DNA of 64,000 bases from Eupeodes corollae (GCF_945859685.1 NC_079149.1:57368991-57432990); one strand, 5' to 3'; shown: positions 34,798-46,400, counted from the stretch's first letter. The notes: generated from the letters alone by a model not told the origin. Numbers and translations are program-made.

Positions 34798-35845
34798 TTA
34801 GGAAAGTTGCGCTGCAGGCGTAGAAGGCAACACAGGCCTTCTTAATCCGTACCTAACCCGTACAATATTTAGTTTCCAATTAAGTTTAGGGTCGAGTATA
34901 ACTCCCAAATATTTTGCACTGAAAGACAATGATAGGATTTGACCATTGAGTCGAGGTTGCGTGAAGGGCGGTACTTTAGTTTTGGTGGTAAAGAGCAACA
35001 GTTCAGTTTTACTTTGGTTAGCTCCTAGTCCACAATTCGTGGCCCAGTTGCTAACTTTCTTCAAAGCTGACTCCGTGATTTCACTAATCACAGAGGTTTA
35101 CTTTCCTGACACCAATAGCATCAAATCATCCGCATAGGATGTGGTCACTCCACATCTTTCTAATTTAACGAGAATTGTATCCATGACCAGAAGCCATAGA
35201 AGAGGCGAAAGGACACCACCCGGGGTGTTCCCCTACTCACGTGTTTTGTTGCGATTGTATTGCCTAGAGTGGCTCGAATCTTCCTACCACTGAGCATGGA
35301 AATAATCCATTCTCGAATGAAGTCTTCTACACCGAACTTAACGATAACGATTCATCTATGGATTCTGTAAGGACGTTGTTAAAAGCACCTTCTATATCTA
35401 GGAAGGTGGCAAGAGTAAATTCTTTATAATGGATTGTTTGTTCTACAGTACACACTAGCGCATGGAGGGCAGTCCCCATAGATTTGCCCTTAAGATAAGC
35501 ATGCTGAGAGCTTTCGAGAGGTCGTCCAACTAGGATTTGTCTAATATGGTAATCAAGAATGCGCTCCAAGGTTTTAAGCACAAAAGATGTTAAGCTTATT
35601 GGTCTGAAATCGTTCGCAGATTCGTGACCTCGCCTACCCACTTTCGGGATAAAAACTACTTTGACCTGTCTCCACGACATGGGCACATCTTTGAAAAGGG
35701 GGCATCCTTTGAAAATTTATACCAGCCATGGAGCTGCCACATCATGCAACTTTTGAAGCATAACTGGCAGTATGCCATCCATGCCTGGGGATTTATATGG
35801 ACAAAAAGTATTGATGGCCCACAGAATCTATTGCTCTAATGCAGA
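34798..35845 (-). pseudogene. LOA LINE reverse transcriptase (copy 2)
   Basis: The frame 35327-35686 has MSWRQVKVVFIPKVG, NDFRPISLTSFVLKTLERIL, SSQHAYLKGKSMGTALHALV and LATFLDIEGAFNNV with the first catalytic Asp. A break near 35330-35100 contains the relic TSYADDLMLLVSG (catalytic YADD). The frame 34798-35091 covers the thumb (WATNCGLGANQSKTELLLFT, FSAKYLGVILDPKLNWKLNI). FLDIEGAFNNV is a feature I associate with LOA-clade RTs. Confidence 0.88.
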
Positions 35846-35849
35846 CACA

Positions 35850-38800
35850 TTCTATAGAGAAAAAAAAAATATCACTTCTCAAAAACGCACTTTGACGATT
35901 ACTATTCCAATGGTTGCATTAATTTCTTGGTTCTCATAAGCAATCAACAAATATTGTAATAAACTTCATTCAACGAAACAGTTATAGGTGGAGGCTTCCT
36001 ACAGTATAGTTCTGCACTTATCTTTTCTTTCCAAGAAACACCCTTTACTATTTTAAATGTCTTTTTATGTGTGTTTTCTTTAATCTAGTGATGTATATCA
36101 AATAAATATGAAATGTGTAGGTATCAACGTTTGCAACTGTTCTAGTGATAAGCTCCGTTCTTCTGTACTATGCATCCGTATAAATGATAATCAAGAGAAC
36201 TATATTGTACCCTTATTTTATATACAAATCCTTCTGAGTTCTGAGAATAATTGTGTTGCAAACACAGGAGCTACCTGCAATTCTCTGTCATATCATAATA
36301 AAGAACTTTTGAGTTGTGGCTTAAACTTTTAAAGTTTTTCTTTCGAAATAATAATAAAAATGATTAAATGTATCCTCATTGATACCCAGAAATGCATTCA
36401 CAATGGTTCCACAGGTTAAACAAAGAAAAAGAGTTTATAATTCTATGAAATCCAGACTTATTAAGAAAATATCAATATAACAATAAGAGATTCTCTTTCA
36501 AAAGAAGTTTTTAATATGTTGTGCACTAAAGAACTATAATTACCCTGCTTCGACTTATAGCCCCGAAATACTTGAGCAACATTTCTGCATATACATAGTT
36601 TCGAAAACCACCAATACTGATGGTAGGACTCATATGAAAGTTAAAAATTCCCTAAATTCAAGGCTTCTTCACAAGAAGCCCAAGTCGAACTTAATTTTCA
36701 GTTTCTGAACTCCAATATATACGAACAAAGTCATAAATACTTGTTATATGCCGAAAACCCGAAAGTTCTATACAAAATACAAAATTCATTCTACAAAAGC
36801 ATAAAGTTACTTTTGTGCGAAATATAATTTAGAAGGTTGACAAGAAGAAACTTTTGAAATGTTTTGCTAAAACTTCACAAGGGTAAACGCAGTAAACACA
36901 TGAAGACCCACTCACACATCACGTCGGGTATATAGGGGGCCTGATGATGGCCTTCAAGGATGGTTTGGAGGGTATTCGTATTTGAAGCAGTGGATGTGTG
37001 CGCCTTCAGATGTTGATCAACCTCATTTATTGAAACAGCAACTTTCACTTAAGTTAACAAAACTTCGCACGAAGTGAGATATTTAAGTGGCAGACCCTAA
37101 GTTAGAGCTTCTCGTATGGCTGCGCCAGATACCAGATATGTTCGTGTATTTGCCTCTCCATCAGTAGGAGTAAGGAACTCTGAAAATTTAATTTTGGTAC
37201 TAAATTAATGGCACCCATTAAGTTTGGCCGTCGTCGTTGTCGTCATCGTCCTCATGGAAGTCGCCGTTTTCGTTGCTATTGCTGTTGCTGTGCAATGTGC
37301 GGTGGAGTGTGGCATGGCAATGGTAATAGCGATGTAAATGGTGATAGTGATGGGCAATGGGCGATGGGCGTTGGCGTGGCACCAAATTAAGGAATGGCAA
37401 AATATAACGAAAATTAATTTTTGTTCAGCATTTTTGCGCCCAAAATTTATTGTGAAACTACCCCGAAACCAAAACCCAGACCAAAAGCCTAGGCAGGGGG
37501 TAAAAAGAAAAACTTGGCACTGTCGCTCGAGTGGTCCGTTTTCGTTCTGTCACGAAGAAACATGGGTCTGAGTAGGTAGAGGAGATAAAATCAACATTTT
37601 TTATACATAATGGGCTTTTATGATGACGAAGTTTCTACTTAAGTGACATGAATCAAAGTATGTTTCATTTGGTCTCTCTCTAATATTCTTTTGAAAAACA
37701 AACCCAAGACGATGCTTTATTGAAAACTAAAATAAAAGCAAAACACGCAATAGAAATCATATCAAAATCACTGAAGTAAATAAGTTTTTCCATTGAATTT
37801 CAATTATGATAATTGGTAGGAGAGGTTTATATGTTGTGTTTAGTTTGTGTCCAAGTTAATGAAAGGTTTATGAACTCAATTACTCATACATAATGTGAAA
37901 TGTCTGAGTGGTAACTATGACAAACAGAATTATTTCAGTGTGATTCCGCCCTTATCTAATTTCATAGATTCTATGTTCATATAGTCCAAGTGCTAAATTG
38001 ATGAACTCAGTTAAGTGTAAGTGGAAATCCACAATTATCATCCAAGAAGGACAATTAACCAATTATAAGGATGACAGTATAGTTGTCTTAACTAATTAAT
38101 TACATTAGAATCTATGTTTAACATTGGAGAACAGTATAAATTGATTAGTTTCAATAATTATTATTTATTGTTGATTGAAATTGAAAGTTTTGGATATTTG
38201 AGGAGTTGGATGATTTTTGTTTTTGATGTCATAGAATTAGGTGTGAGGGATGATGCGGAGGAGGAGATGCTATTCAATGTTTTTGCTTTCGAGATTTATT
38301 TATTCGATTCTTTAATTGATTCAATTAGTTTTATTTTATTGAAATATTGGAGATTTAAACTGTGAAAAAAAATGTTTGATGTTTAATAATTAATTGTAAC
38401 AATGTATAATTAATAATGAAAGGGCAGCATATTTGAACTTTGACAAGGTACCAAAGGTTGGCAAAACAAAGCCATCAAAGAAATACGCAGGTAGCAGCGT
38501 AGCAAGCAATCGTGAACTGCTGCATGTGCTACGGTATCCAACTTTCTGGATATTTACAACTGGGGGAGTTTGAAGCCTCAAAGGTATTTCTTCAAACGCT
38601 TGTTCAGATTGCCTTCTTCAACACCCAATTATACTATATGTATACGTAGAGTCTGGCATAACACCTCTTTACATTACAAACCTTACAACCCACTCAGACT
38701 TCATATCGAAAGTTATGAGGAGGGATAAAAGAAGCCTTCATAAATCCATTATGACAAGGCTTATGCAAACAAATGCCTAACGGTTTAAGGAATGGAAAAG

Positions 38801-39094
38801 CAAGCTTCTTCAAATAGCAGTAATCTATTCTTTTAGGAGTACAATTTGAATCAATGGCACACCATGTTCAATAATCTGATCCCCAGAACTGAAGAACATG
38901 TCTTCACTGAACATCTTTCAAGAGCCTCAACAACATTATCAAGAAATGTGTATAGAACAACAACTAAATAACATCACCGGCTTATTATTTTGCATCGTGT
39001 CCTCTACTCCAAGAGATTCGACGGCTCTATTTATAACTGATTTTTCGTCTGAGCTTTCCCATATCCATATTCTTCAATAGCTGAAAAGCTTTAG
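35850..39094. other. AT-rich stretch without a recognisable gene
   Basis: A GTC/GATGG-rich patch (37220-37380) gives Arg/Cys- and Gly-rich frames on both strands that are simple-sequence translation. No exon, RNA gene or element end was recognised otherwise. Confidence 0.5.
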
Positions 39095-39516
39095 AAGCGG
39101 CCGATAATAACATAGAAGAAGAAAAACGTTCACGCTGTCTGGTTAAGGCCAACGGAACCTATTATAGCATATGAAAACTCTTTAAATTAAAAACTCTAAC
39201 TTTAAATTCCAAAGGGTGCTCAATAAGACATCTCAATCTCTAATCTTTCGAGAGAAATGTATCACGGAGAATAGTTGGCCTCTTTTTTGAAGAAGGACAG
39301 TGGAGGCATAACAATGAGTTGTAAGAATAATACCTCCAAACTTATATAGATACAAAGATAAAGTGGTGGGCTGGGCAACTAGCACGCATGAAAGAAGAAG
39401 AGCCCGCCCGAAAAGTCCATTTGTCACAAGACAGCGGAGAAGACCATGCCTCTATATGACCTGGAAGGATGTTGTAGACCAAGATGCCCGGAGCCATGGG
39501 ATGCGGAACTGATATA
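39095..39516 (+). pseudogene. LINE C-terminal fragment, LINE-B-like
   Basis: Shifting frames give VKANGTYYSI-KLFKLKTL, EEGQWRHNNEL, LARMKEEEPARKVHLS and TWKDVVDQDARSHGMRN. This is the thumb to C-terminal signature (HVARM...RGRPxxRWKD...GVRNW) of LINE proteins such as LINE-B, but from a different family. It stops at RN, where a Jockey 3' UTR sequence begins (39524). Confidence 0.72.
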
Positions 39517-39523
39517 AAAAAAA

Positions 39524-39576
39524 GGATATTGACATTAGTTTTTTTTTCAAATTCTCTAATAAATACAAAAATAAAA
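39524..39576 (+). mobile_element. Jockey 3' UTR piece, left of repeat R
   Basis: TTTCAAATTCTCTAATAAAT then ACAAAAATAAA matches the minus strand at 43990-44045, the 3' UTR of the Jockey copy there. The homology resumes at about 41022 on the other side of R, so R splits it. Confidence 0.7.
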
Positions 39577-39719
39577 AAGAGGCTGGGATGTGACCCACAC
39601 TGATAACTTCCCATCCCGTCTGTCGATTTGTCTTGCTTAAAAGTTTGTCTATATGGACTCGTACCAATTTTAACCAAATTTGCGTACTATTTTTTGTAGA
39701 TTTTATTTTTTATGATAAA

Positions 39720-40460
39720 ATTAAAAAACGGACTGTTGGATTTTTATATAAAAATTACTGAATATTGAAAAGAATAGTTTCTGTGAAATAAATTAAGTTT
39801 GAAGCCAATATTTTTAATTTTTGAAAAGCTATTTGAGTCGAAAGTTAATTTTTACTAACTTTTGATAATTTTTTTAGGTTTTTAATTTTTTCTACAAAAA
39901 CTGCCAATTCGTTTTTTTTCAAAATTTTTCGAATGTTGAAAACAATATTTCTTTTAAGATTAAATTAGTTTGAAGCCAATATTTAAAATTTTTGAAGAGA
40001 AATTTGAATCGAAAATCATTTTTTACCAACTTTTGTTAATTTTTTTTCGGTTTTTAATTTTTTGTAAAAAAAACTGTCAATTCCATTTTTTGAAGCTTTA
40101 ACTGAATGTTTACATCAAGAATGTTTTGAAAGATAAAAGTAAATTAAAGCCAATATCTCAAAGTTTTGAAAAGATATTTGATTCGAAAATCAATTTTTAC
40201 CAATTTTTATAATTTTTTTTTAGGTTTTTAATTTTTGTAAAAAAACTGTCAATTCGATTTTTCAGAACGTTGAAAACAATATTTCTTATAAGATAAAATA
40301 AGTTTGAAGCCTAAATTTCAAGTTTTTGAGAAGATATTTGAATCGATATTCAATTTTTAGGAACTTTGAGTAATGTTTTTTTTTTTTGATTTTTATTTTT
40401 TTATAAAAAAAAACTGTCAATTACATTTTTCTCGAAATTTTATCAGATATAAGAAACATT
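39720..40460 (+). repeat. About 170-bp tandem units inside R
   Basis: GAAGCCAATATTTTTAATTT-like unit starts recur near 39801, 39973, 40146 and 40307, giving spacings of about 172, 173 and 161 bp. Each unit includes AAACTGYCAATTC and GTTGAAAACAATATTTC. Copy 2 of R has only about one to two units. Confidence 0.8.
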
Positions 40461-40830
40461 ATTCTTCGTTGCACAAAATTGTTTTAGAGATGAAATCATA
40501 TTTCAGTCGTAAAATTTTGGAGGTGACAAATTTTTTTCTTCCGTTTTATTGATTTATAAAAAAAAACAGTTATATTGGTTTTTTCAAAAAATATACCTGT
40601 TTATTATCATGTTACAATATCTTATTAAAAATTTAATTCAAGTCTCTAGGGTTAACCAAAATATTCACCTTTTTTCAAACTGCTATGGTAAAAAAAACCA
40701 CCCACGCAATTTTCTTGAGAGCCCTTTCTGCATCTTTCTGCCTTATTATCTGCATAGCAAAATTTATTTTTATTTAAATCGATATCTCTTCTGGTTCTTG
40801 AGCTATGGAGGACGAAAAAAACGTCTTGAA

Positions 40831-40886
40831 CGTATGGACGTACGGACGTACGGACGTACGGACGTACGGACGTACGGACGTACGAA
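40831..40886 (+). repeat. (GGACGTAC)n microsatellite in R
   Basis: About six and a half 8-bp units, followed by CATACACACGCACGCACAG. Copy 2 of R keeps only remnants (ACGTACTTCCGTACCTCCGT), so the tract expanded in this copy. Confidence 0.9.
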
Positions 40887-41021
40887 CGTACATACACACG
40901 CACGCACAGACATCTTTCTAAAAATCTTTTATTTCGACTCTAGGGACCTTGAAACGTCGAGAAATTTCAAAATTTTCAATTTGACAAATCGGACCCATTA
41001 CAATAACTTTCTATGGGAAGT

Positions 41022-41225
41022 TAATAAAATTAATTATAGCAAAATAGATCTTAGGGTCGAAATCGAAAGGCATTAGTATTAAGTGTTATATTTTAACTTA
41101 GAGTTTCCGTATTGGACCAGTAAGTTATTTGTAAGTTATGGATAACTAGGCTAGTTTCATGATTTTTCGTCTAACTTTAAGATAGGTTTAAGATTGAATT
41201 AATAAAAATGAATTTTAAAAAAATA
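41022..41225 (+). mobile_element. Jockey 3' terminal sequence, right of R
   Basis: AAATAGATCTTAGGGTCGAA through AATTAATAAAAATGAATTTT and an A-rich end matches the minus strand at 43813-43985, at very roughly 85-88% by eye. In both places it runs straight into a SINE body at TTGGACTG. Confidence 0.72.
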
Positions 41226-41520
41226 AAAAGTAGGTTGGACTGTAATGCCAGAGGCCTTGGGTTCGATCCCCGCCAAATCCATCCGAAGTTTTATTTCATA
41301 GTTACTGCCTCTTGCGTGGAATTGACAAATTCTTGTCATGAAAAGTGCTTTCTCAAATTAGCCGTTTGGATTCGGCTTAGAAACTTTAGGTAACCTCCGT
41401 CCTTGACAACAGTACACGAACACAAAAATGGTTCAGAGTTGTAAGTCACTAGGCCCTAGTTCTCAACGGACTGTTGCCCAATTTATTTATTCTTTTTAAG
41501 TTAAAGTAAGTAAGTAAGTT
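41226..41520 (+). mobile_element. SINE, head-truncated, with (AAGT)n tail
   Basis: It starts at GGTTGGACTGTAATGCC, so most of the A-box half of the tRNA-like head is missing, while the B-box GGTTCGATCCCC (41258-41270) remains. The body (GAATTGACAAATTC, TTGGATTCGGC) and end (GTAAGTCACTAGGCCCTAGT, CGGACTGTTG) match the SINE at 6441-6745. It finishes in AAGTAAGTAAGTAAGT, the same unit as the LINE-B tail. Confidence 0.82.
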
Positions 41521-41534
41521 GTCTAGAATTTCAA

Positions 41535-41900
41535 TTCAAGTGTTTGCATTATGTCCGTACGTCCATTTGTACGTCCCGAAATGCGGGATACCGTGTTTCG
41601 CCAGCCATATCCCAAGAACTATCAGAGATATCAACCTCAAATAAGTTCTCTTTACAGAAAATAATGGAAAGGTATCAAGAAAGTATTTCCAAAATTTGAA
41701 ATTTAAGAACAAATTTCGATGTTAACAAAACTAGCTTAAACTTCAATAGTTATTGAACTTTATAATTTTTGAATGACAATGGCGCCAATGGAAAGTTGTC
41801 AGTGTTGGTTACATCGCACCCTATTATTTAATTTTTATTTTTAACTAGACGTCAATTTCCTGAACGTTATAGTTTTTGAAAAAATTATAACAATAAGCCA
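41535..41900 (+). repeat. Distant relative of repeat R
   Basis: A GTCCGTACGTCC-type patch is followed by CCAAGAACTATCAGAGATAT and CAACCTCAAATAAGTTCTCT. This parallels R copy 2 (CTCAAGAACCAGAGGAGATA and so on) in order and spacing over about 85 bp, at perhaps 65-70% by eye. The outer limits are unclear. Confidence 0.45.
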
Positions 41901-43684
41901 CCGAGATAATTAGACTTTTTTCTATTGGGCAACCTCGAATATAACGACTATGCCAATGCTCCACAGTCGATTCAAGGCCTTAACTATTGGGATTTGTTAA
42001 TGACGCACAGCAACAAATGTGCAAATTGGTCATTTAAAATTTCATTCCATTGTAACCTAGTGTACAAAATAAAACACTTTCATCTTTCATTTATCCCTAT
42101 AATTACTTTTTCTTTGAAAAAGTGGTATTTTAATAACCATAACTTTCTGAGCTTAATTACTTAGAAGGTTCATATTTGCAATTTAACGGAAATAGAAAGT
42201 AATAATTAAAAAAAACTCGCGTGTTTTATACTTTTGAAGAAAAAATCCAAAAATGAATTCCAATTCAATAAGTTTTCTAGTTAATCAAAGCTATTAATTT
42301 ACATAAATAAAGGTCGGTGTTTTACAATAAAAAAAGGAATATATCATTATTCTATAGAATTTATATTAATCTATAATTTCTTTTTAATCATTAAAATAGA
42401 AAAGAATGCGCAAAATTTTGTATGAGAGAGCAACTTGCTTAAACGGAAAACACCCCACATTGCGGAACAAAAAGCGATGAATTGCAATAACCTCAACCAT
42501 CAACACTAGGAACTTACGGATTGAAGCCATAATCCAATTTTAATTGATTACAAAAAAAAAAAAAACATTCATAGTTCCGAATTAATTTGTCTATATACAC
42601 TGTTACTATATAATGAACATAGGTAGACGTTCATACGCCATAACGTCTATGTATATGTTTGTACGTATTTCAATTTTAAATTTTTTTAATAAACACAAAC
42701 AAAATGGATTTTTATTATATTTTGTTTTGTTGAAAGACCATTAGACCATAAAATTGTATTTCAGGTTGATTTCAGGATTTTTTTGGTGCTTTTTATTAAA
42801 TTTTTATTTTTGATTCGAGATCGTTAACAGATATTATGTGTACTTTATAATTGGTTTTAACGAAACAAAATGCTTGTTCAATCAGTGATTTTCAAATTGA
42901 ATTTAAATTAAAAATTTATTTATGTTTTTTTTTTATTAATTTTTATTTTTTGTTGTTTGTCTGTAGTAAAATCAATGTTACGTTATTGATAGATATTTGA
43001 TTTTGATATTTGGAGTGAAGTCTATTTGGAAGTTGTAACATAGGTAGTTTTTTTTATTTTTGATAAATTATAATAAATTAAAATTCAGTTCAATCAAAAT
43101 TAAAAAAAAGTTTTGTCGCATAAAATTTAGTGAATAATTTGCTTTATTATATGTTTCATAATATAAATAAATTAAAAAAATTGAAACCCGAAAAAAATGG
43201 AAATATTATTTTTAACAAAGCATAAGGCTTTTACAAAAAAAAAAAACAAAATCATGTAGAAAACATTATATATAAAATTAATAGTAAAAAAACAGAAATT
43301 TATATGTTTTTTTAACACAAAGTATATAATTTTTTCAAATATCAATTTAAAAATAAATTGCACAATTGGGTCGCCTGGACTTTCTATTGTTTCTAAAAAG
43401 TCTGGTTAAAATAGTTCCTAGATGTATTTTAAAATTATATTATACCCTCAAAATGTGCATATCTTCAAATATTTTAATTCTTTTTTTTTTTGCAAAGTAA
43501 TATTTGCCTGACCGAAAATTCTAATTCAAAAATATGGCTTATTTGGGTTATCTCTTTTAATAAATTTAAAAATTTTCTTTTGGCGTTTGTTTGCTTTCTT
43601 TGTCTGGCGCCCACTTCAATCATATTTTCTTTACCTGGACGGAAATATTTCTTATCCTTTACTAACTGAACTTCATATAGCCCG
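41901..43684. other. Very AT-rich stretch without a recognisable gene
   Basis: Long A and T runs and short frames; nothing assignable. Confidence 0.5.
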
Positions 43685-43812
43685 GTTTAAGTCGAATTAC
43701 GAAGAAGTACTCTGGGAGAATTTGCCAATTACTTTCAAGAGGGAGTACTCGTGAAAAAAATTTAGATGGGTTGAGATCGAACCCAAGACCGCTAGCATGA
43801 CAGTCCAACGGC
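43685..43812 (-). mobile_element. SINE fragment directly after a Jockey tail
   Basis: The minus strand reads GGCCGTTGGACTGTCATGC, the B-box-like GGTTCGATCTC and part of the SINE body, then diverges by 43685. As at 41226, the tRNA-like head starts at TTGGACTG and the preceding bases are the Jockey 3' end. Confidence 0.72.
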
Positions 43813-44166
43813 CTTTTTTTTAATTAATTTTTATTAATTCATTCTTAAACCTATGTTAAAGCTAGAAAAACTAGCCTAGTTAACCATAACTTAAAACTAG
43901 CTTACTGGTCTAATACGGGCACTCTAAGTTAAACTATAACACTTAATACTAATGTCTTTCGGATCTAAGATCTATTTAACTTTAATTCAATTTTATTTAT
44001 TTTTGTATTTATTGGAAAATTTGAAAAAAACTTATATGATTATCATTTTCTATTTTTAACTAAAACCACTTAAAATAAGGTCCTTAATATAAAACTGAAA
44101 GCTAACTTTAACTACCTATTCTATACCTATAAACAACTTAAAACTAGAACAACCACAGCAGCAAAT

Positions 44167-45260
44167 CTATTTGAACAGCAAATCCGATTGAAGCCACCAA
44201 TACTGGTTCTCCTGCCTCACCCTATCAGTTCGGTCCAGTTTGCACAGAGCCCTACTGAACCGAAGGAGCTCTGCTCCGCCTTGTGTCATGACTTCCCGAT
44301 TGTACAGGAGTCGCCTATTCCCGGTTCGTCGTCTGACGTGGTAGATTAGCGGAACTGCCAATCTATCCTGTATCAGACCGCATCTATCTAAAAAGACGAA
44401 TACCTCTGGTGGAATGAAGCCACTCAAGCGTGCACTCTCAAAATACTCGTCGTTTGGATAGAACACCCGGAAAATAAAATTGTCGGTCGAAGACATAGCT
44501 CTTGCAATGTGACCTCGAACGAATTTTATCACGAAATTGTCCATTCTGTTGATTGGAGCCCCGGTGTATAGGACATCGTTGAAATAGTAATGCACGTAAG
44601 AAGATTCGGCTGTTCGATATAAACCGGTACAGCATCGTAAGCACTGCCGCTCGAACACCCGAAACTTCTCCATCTGGGAAGGGGCAACGTTGAACCACAC
44701 AGGACACCCATAAACGATTATTGGCCGTATGAGGGCCATGTAGCAAATTACCTTCACTCTGGGGTCCAGCCGACTGCTAAAAAACAGCCGTTTCGTCAGA
44801 GCGAAGGCTCCTCTGGCTCTGGTTAGAGCAGCATCTATATGTCTGTCGAAATATAAATACTGATCCAACCAGATACCGAGGTTCTTCACTACACTTTTGC
44901 TTGCTAATCGCTGCCCGTGAATATCTTGCGCCAATTCTTGAACGTATCCCTCGTGGCCCTAGCCAATGTAGTACGGAACAGAATTGTCTCCAGCGTCTGG
45001 ACATTTATTTTCAGTTTTCAGTCGTCGCAATATCGCTGAATCTTGTCGAAATCACGCTGCAAGAGAATTCTAATAACCTCAACCTTTCGGGCCATTCTGT
45101 ACGCAATGGCCCAATTGGCTTTGTAAGTCTACCTATCAGATCGCTGGTGTAAATGCTGAAGAGAATCGGCGAAATCACCGCTCCCTGTTCAAGACCATTT
45201 TTAATTTAGAATGTTGTGGTAGAAGTTACATTGCCACTCTTGACAATAAACTTTCTACCA
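44167..45260 (-). pseudogene. Jockey RT C-terminal half
   Basis: After the MITE the frame continues NGRKFIVKSGN, then GLEQGAVISPILFSIYTSDL (PQGS-type motif, about 45190). Relics follow to the long frame 44167-44934 (255 aa) with VVKNLGIWLDQYLYFDRHI, MALIRPIIVYGCPVWFNVAP, VFERQCLRCCTGLYR and SGFIPPEVFVFLDRCGLIQD. The FxDD box between about 45130 and 44940 is not recognisable, so the copy is inactive. Confidence 0.87.
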
Positions 45261-45264
45261 TTAA

Positions 45265-46014
45265 GGGGGTATTCTGGTCTAGAGACATGAATTTTATGTA
45301 ATTTTTGAAGTGCTGTAGAAAAAAGCAAGCTACAATTTTACCATCAATTTTTTTATACATTATTTATTTACATTAGAAGCATACAAAAAAAATAAAAAAG
45401 TAAAAAAAAAATAAAAATTCCGTTAGTTATCAGCTGATAGAGTAGTGCGTCTCAAAAATTTGGTGCGTGACCATACCCACGATTTTAACTCTCCTAGAAA
45501 TCTGAAATCAAAAACTAAAAAAGATTATTAATCTACAATAATGTCGCAATGTCTGGAACTACGGAAAAGTTACAAACATTTTTTTTTACAAAATGGCGGC
45601 TGTCTAAAGAAAAATACAAAAAATTTACCATTTTTTTGAACATTATTCGATTTGTTAAAAATAGTAAAAATAAAAATTTGGGGATGGCCGTAGTTCCGGA
45701 CGTAGACAAGTCCCTAAAGAAGACTTTCTTAAAATTTCAAGTAAATCGGTTCGGCAGAACCTGAGAAATCGTGGGTATCAGATTCAAAAAGACAGTTCTG
45801 AGAAAAACGCGTTTAAAGTACCCCATTATGTCTTTTGTTCTATTAGTTGCAGCCCAACCGATTTGGATGGCTGCTCAGCAAAATACTTATTTCTCCGAAA
45901 ATAATTTGAATTTGGGAAAATCCTCTAGTAGACATATTCTTAAATAGTTAAACTATGAAAATATGAAAAGAAAAAAAAATCGTTTTTTTTTAATTTCTAG
46001 ACCAGAATACCCCC
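45265..46014. mobile_element. 750-bp MITE with perfect 19-bp inverted ends and TTAA duplications
   Basis: The left end GGGGGTATTCTGGTCTAGA (45265-45283) and its exact reverse complement (45996-46014) are each flanked outside by TTAA (45261-45264 and 46015-46018). Removing the element and one TTAA restores continuous Jockey RT sequence (FYNIL then NGRKF). The TTAA target fits piggyBac-like or other TTAA-using transposons, but the terminal bases differ from classic piggyBac ends. The inside encodes no transposase; a 71-codon frame (45549-45764) has no known motif. Confidence 0.95.
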
Positions 46015-46018
46015 TTAA

Positions 46019-46400
46019 GAATATTATAAAAAACATACAACAATGGTTTGCTTATGCCAAGCCTGCTCAGTTTTTGGTAAAGATCCTCTAACCATACGGA
46101 GTCAAAGACTTTTTACAAATCAACCAGATCAGCAGCTGTGCATTGTTGTTTTGATTTATTTCATTGGATTTCAGAAACGAGTTTAGACGCAGCATGAATT
46201 GTGTCATGAACCGCCTTAAACCCGAACTGTTTATCCGGAATAATTTTGCTGTCCGCAGCCCACTTAGTCAGAGCCCTATTAATGATCTTTTCGAAGACTT
46301 TGCTGATGCTCGGAAGAAGACTTATCGACCGAAGATTTGACGAGTTGGAGTTGTCCTTTCCCTTTTTCGGGAGAGGATGAACCACAGAGGTCTTCTAATG
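46019..46400 (-). pseudogene. Jockey reverse transcriptase, N-terminal part
   Basis: The frame 46161-46385 gives VHPLPKKGKDNSNSSNLRSI, KVFEKIINRALTKWAAD and DKQFGFKAVHDTIHAASKLV. A shifted frame continues AADLVDL-KVFDSVWLEDLY with the first catalytic region (about 46110) up to the MITE at 46014. The Asp of the usual DxxKAFD motif is kept (DLVDL) but a stop follows. Confidence 0.83.

Larger units (their letters stand above)
33505..35845 (-). mobile_element. LOA-type LINE copy 2 with RNase H
   Basis: The minus-strand order is RT entry (SPGMDGILPVMLQKL in shifting frame, about 35790), RT, RNase H and C-terminal tail, matching copy 1 at 19025-22085 in domain order and motifs. It is 5'-truncated at RT and interrupted by several stops and frameshifts. 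The two copies face each other with about 11.4 kb between. Confidence 0.88.
39577..41021 (+). mobile_element. Repeat R, copy 1: unclassified 1.4-kb mobile repeat
   Basis: It is homologous over its length to the reverse complement of 55046-55942. It starts at AGGCTGG and ends at a near-palindrome TTTCTATGGGAAGTTAAT (AACTTCCCATAGGAAGTT in copy 2). Inside are about 170-bp tandem units (39720-40460) and an 8-bp microsatellite. It interrupts a Jockey 3' UTR, which shows it moved. A 175-codon frame (40549-41076) is partly shared with copy 2, but I see no known domain and take it as non-coding. No terminal inverted repeats or transposase were found. Confidence 0.75.

Noticed and set aside
37208..37571. 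Arg/Cys- and Gly-rich frames on both strands
   Set aside because: Low-complexity GTC/GATGG tract; no motif or consistent frame.
40549..41076. 175-codon frame in repeat R, partly shared with copy 2
   Set aside because: Covers the microsatellite and AT-rich repeats, has no known domain, and the shared part follows from nucleotide homology.
41258..41270. tRNA B-box (GGTTCGATCC) here and at 6441-6745 and 43685-43812, suggesting tRNA genes
   Set aside because: No cloverleaf arms or acceptor stem; the sequence belongs to a SINE family with a long unrelated body.
45549..45764. 71-codon frame inside the TTAA MITE as a transposase remnant
   Set aside because: No DDE or DNA-binding motif; AT-rich and short.
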